A DNA stretch of 64,000 bases, taken from assembly GCA_963663495.1 (NCBI GenBank), contig OY760427.1, positions 2,294,001 through 2,358,000 of the forward strand, given 5' to 3'. The DNA is from G963663495 sp963663495 (GTDB taxonomy: Bacteria > Bacteroidota > Rhodothermia > Rhodothermales > Bin80). The position numbers were made by a program, and so were the translations under genes. Below, piece after piece: positions 61,511 to 64,000 of the stretch. The stretch's first letter is position 1; every line of letters begins with the position of its first letter. The notes under the pieces were generated by a model that ran no database searches, had not been told where the DNA came from, and was given only the letters and a program-made list of their open reading frames with translations.

Positions 61511-63787
61511 CTACGAGCTATCGTGCCATTGTGCGTATCCTACCTCAAATCCCAGCGTAGTCAGGTGTAGTCTTTCCAGACCGCGCCACATGATCTGGTA
61601 TCCCGCCGGACCGTCCAGGCTTCGGTTCTGATAGCCACCAAGTACCGATACCGCCAGCATTGCTTCTCCTAGCGTCTTCGGTTCGGGCAGCCGTACCTTT
61701 TTTGTGTATCCCGTCAGAAATCGCAGCTCCATATCCGTGAAAAACACATCCGCGTCCAGCTCCGGCACCTCCCGACCCAGAAGAACCATCGTCATGACGC
61801 GCCATGCGATCACGCAATAGATCGTTACTGCATGTTCCAGACGCATTGATGTACGCAGCCCCAATCGCTCCACCTTACACCCGCTCTTGAGAATGCGAAA
61901 GAAGTCTTCCACCCGCCACCGCTTGACATACATGCCCAACACACGCTTGGCATCCGCTACGCTCTCTACCGGCATGCTGGTCAGCAGCATCCATTCTACC
62001 GGTGACTCATCCCTCGGAGCCGCCGCCTCGCGCACATGCACTCCGTATACCTCTACCGGCTCCGCCTTTCCCTTCGGATCCGGCAACCGCAACCTCTTAT
62101 ACCGCACCTCTGCATTCGCAATACGGTGGCTGCGGCCCTTCCGTGCCTGCTTGCCTGACGACTTCTCCCGTGCCGTCACACGCTGTATCTCTATCTGAGC
62201 CCCACCCGCAGACCTACCACTGCGCATGGTTGCAAACATCTTGTCGCCATCCAATAGCTTCCGATCATGACGCGCTCGTACCACTACGCCCACTCTGTCG
62301 TGCTTACGCTGCGCGTCATACAGCGCAAAACTGTCCGCCTCACGGTCCGCTACACACAGCACCCGAATCTTGCGTGACACCTCCTTCGACGCCTCGCATA
62401 TATCCTCGAACCCATCCATCCACTGCTGCGTCCGCGGTCGATGGGTTCCCCCCTCCAGATCCCTATAGCTGCATCGCAACACCCCCAACGGCAACCCATC
62501 CTCCGTCACTGCCAGCGTCGCATGTAGCGGCATTCCCCGCGTCTTCGCAGATGTCTGATTCTGTCCTATAACCTGCAAATCCGTACACGCCGGCCGCGTA
62601 CTGTACCGCAACTTCGTCGTATCCTGGATACATAACACCACCTTCTGACTGCGCATACGCTCTATCGTACGCGCGCGATGCGGCGCCAATATGTTCGCCG
62701 GCGTTACCGTCTTGTCCCTCTTGCTCTCCAATAACCGGTAATGCCCCTTTACCGCCGCTCGGTCCGCACCCGTATGCGCCGTTATGCTGTGGCCCACCAC
62801 ATCACTCAGCAATGAGGCGCTCTTTACCAATCGCGTAGACAGCCGGCTGTCCCCCAATGGGGCGGCACCAAACTCCGCCTCGGCCCACTGTGCACTGTCT
62901 ATACCCTCGTGCGGCTCCCTCATAGGTCGCAACTCCACCTCCGGTACCCCCAAGTGCCTGCGCCAGTGCTTGTCCAACTCGTATACATACAATGCCTTGG
63001 AAGTCTCTTCTCTATCTGCATCCTTGTGACGCTTTCCGCCTGCCGTATGACCGATCAGCGTGAAATTGCTCGCCCTAAAACACGTTCCTTCCCACTTGGG
63101 ATCCACATACGTCTCCACTATCCACGGACGGTAATCATACCGATCCCGAAAATCATCCGCCACACGCTGCAATACCTTGCCCAGTACATGACTGGCCAAG
63201 TGCTGACACTCCCCCCGCACAAGGAATCGACTCATGCACACCACACGGTGCAGATGCGCCTTGCGCTGCACATCACTCCATGCCATCCACTGCTCCCTGC
63301 ACGCCAGACGCAACGCCGCTGCGGAGAACCCCACCGCTCCCAGATAACCATGGGCACTACATACCAGATAGCGTGCCTGCGCCCCTACAAAAGTCGTCGT
63401 TCCCCTCGGATGCTCATAGTGCAGCAACGTGTTCCACACCCTACGCTGTGCATCCGTCTCGACCATCTTCACCTTCAACCCACGCACTCCATGCAGGGTC
63501 TCCGGCAACGCTACCGGCTCCGGTACCCGCTCCTCATTCTTACAGGGACCCGCTCCCGCCGCATAACGGTTCGCAGGCTCCGGCAACACTACCCGCCCCC
63601 GAGCCTCAAGCTTCGATAACGCCTTCGCACACGTCGCTACCTGCAATACGCCCCGCGCATCAACAAAACCGAACTCCTCGCAGACACCGCGCACTATCTG
63701 CATGCGATGCTGCCAACAACCATCGGCAAGAATGGCCGCTAATCGCTCACCATTACGCGTTCGTAATACCTGATTCTGCTGAAACAT
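61511..63787 (-). CDS. DruA(DUF4338)-IS4/Tn5-type transposase fusion, intact copy B
   Basis: A 758-residue protein fusing two modules. Residues about 5-258 match the DruA/DUF4338 family (C-E-E-F-G-F-V-D-A-R-G; H-P-R-G-T-T-T-F-V-G-A-Q-A-R-Y-L-V; M-S-R-F-L-V; L-A-S-H-V-L; Y-R-P-W-I-V-E-T-Y-V-D; G-T-C-F-R-A-S-N), a family named from the Druantia anti-phage system. Residues about 300-355 match the Tn5-type DNA-binding domain (W-A-E-A-E-F-G-A-A-P-L-G-D). The DDE core follows: D389 in L-C-I-Q-D-T-T, D481 in V-A-D-R-E-A-D, and E627 in the YREK signature Y-V-K-R-W-R-V-E-D-F-F-R-I-L-K. ATG 63787 aligns with copy A's start; ATG 63808 is an alternative. All catalytic residues are present, so it could be active. 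Confidence 0.88.
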   Translation of the reverse strand: MFQQNQVLRTRNGERLAAILADGCWQHRMQIVRGVCEEFGFVDARGVLQVATCAKALSKLEARGRVVLPEPANRYAAGAGPCKNEERVPEPVALPETLHGVRGLKVKMVETDAQRRVWNTLLHYEHPRGTTTFVGAQARYLVCSAHGYLGAVGFSAAALRLACREQWMAWSDVQRKAHLHRVVCMSRFLVRGECQHLASHVLGKVLQRVADDFRDRYDYRPWIVETYVDPKWEGTCFRASNFTLIGHTAGGKRHKDADREETSKALYVYELDKHWRRHLGVPEVELRPMREPHEGIDSAQWAEAEFGAAPLGDSRLSTRLVKSASLLSDVVGHSITAHTGADRAAVKGHYRLLESKRDKTVTPANILAPHRARTIERMRSQKVVLCIQDTTKLRYSTRPACTDLQVIGQNQTSAKTRGMPLHATLAVTEDGLPLGVLRCSYRDLEGGTHRPRTQQWMDGFEDICEASKEVSRKIRVLCVADREADSFALYDAQRKHDRVGVVVRARHDRKLLDGDKMFATMRSGRSAGGAQIEIQRVTAREKSSGKQARKGRSHRIANAEVRYKRLRLPDPKGKAEPVEVYGVHVREAAAPRDESPVEWMLLTSMPVESVADAKRVLGMYVKRWRVEDFFRILKSGCKVERLGLRTSMRLEHAVTIYCVIAWRVMTMVLLGREVPELDADVFFTDMELRFLTGYTKKVRLPEPKTLGEAMLAVSVLGGYQNRSLDGPAGYQIMWRGLERLHLTTLGFEVGYAQWHDSS

Positions 63788-64000
63788 GCCGCAACATACA
63801 CGACACATTCTAGAATGTTAATAGCGTAATGTGGGTACACGGCAGACTTAGGTGGACTTGTCACCGAGTACTAAATTGTGCTGAGAATCCAAGCGTAGCG
63901 TCGTTTCCGTTAATGCCGGGTGGAGGCCGCGAGTCTCGACGCCAGTTCGCATAGATGACAAAATGGAGACCGTCAATAACAGGAATTCGAATATCCATGC

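Noticed and set aside
1..64000. CRISPR array
   Set aside because: No series of regularly spaced short repeats with unique spacers was seen; the repeats present are IS ends, MITE-like units and intron copies.
1..64000. tRNA or rRNA genes
   Set aside because: No stretch could be folded by eye into a tRNA with a recognisable T-loop (GTTCRA) and matching acceptor stem, and no rRNA-conserved segments were seen. A tRNA scan would be needed to exclude them fully.

Overview
This window looks like a chromosomal segment of a Bacteroidota/Rhodothermota-type bacterium. The evidence is a SusC/SusD pair, a second TonB-dependent receptor, a ribosomal protein S1 with a long acidic N-terminus, a GlnRS with a YqeY/GatB-like tail, and few classical Shine-Dalgarno sites. 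I cannot name a species. Two dense nests of mobile DNA (about 1-17.7 kb and 56.1-64 kb) flank a compact, mostly forward-strand housekeeping core (17.7-47.8 kb) and a nutrient-uptake block (47.9-56.0 kb).

Left mobile region (1-17.7 kb). An IS66-type element, cut by the window edge, carries a complete IS1634-like element (894-3243). It sits in a fragment of an ORF-less group II-like intron, which itself interrupts an IS1380 transposase gene: four nested layers. A two-gene cargo follows: a DUF5678-like protein and a retropepsin-like protease with a SEC-C tail. Next is a broken copy of a DruA(DUF4338)-Tn5-type transposase fusion, split by an intact IS1595-type element (7558-9332, 8-bp target duplication) that carries a remnant C5-cytosine methyltransferase. 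A second intron copy and a tnpB 3' remnant lead to glnS. Between glnS and meaB lies a transposon (14267-17667) that carries tnpB but has ends resembling those of the IS1595 element and an 8-bp target duplication (CAAATAAT). Its tnpB is broken by a 17-bp tandem duplication and by an ISNCY-like insertion with perfect ends.

Core. On the reverse strand are methylmalonyl-CoA mutase (mutA, mutB) with its chaperone meaB, and a SPOUT rRNA/tRNA methyltransferase. On the forward strand are cmk-rpsA-ALDH7-aminotransferase-membrane protein-prfB (prfB with the +1 programmed frameshift), nadB, and a long translation/RNA cluster: rimP-nusA-infB-rbfA-truB-ribF-rpsO-pnp, an M16 protease, a sugar-nucleotide epimerase, scpA-scpB, a 23S rRNA pseudouridine synthase and guaB. 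Most of these genes overlap by 1-4 bases or nearly touch, so they probably share transcripts.

Uptake block. susC-susD, about 0.7 kb with no clear gene, and a separate TonB-dependent receptor.

Right mobile region (56.1-64 kb). A second tnpB unit with the same composite left end is interrupted by a second IS66 element. That IS66 has group II-like intron copies inside it and has lost the middle of its transposase. An intact IS1380 transposase and an apparently intact copy of the DruA-Tn5-type transposase follow. The same five or six element families occur on both sides, so the two nests have exchanged elements or been invaded by the same set.
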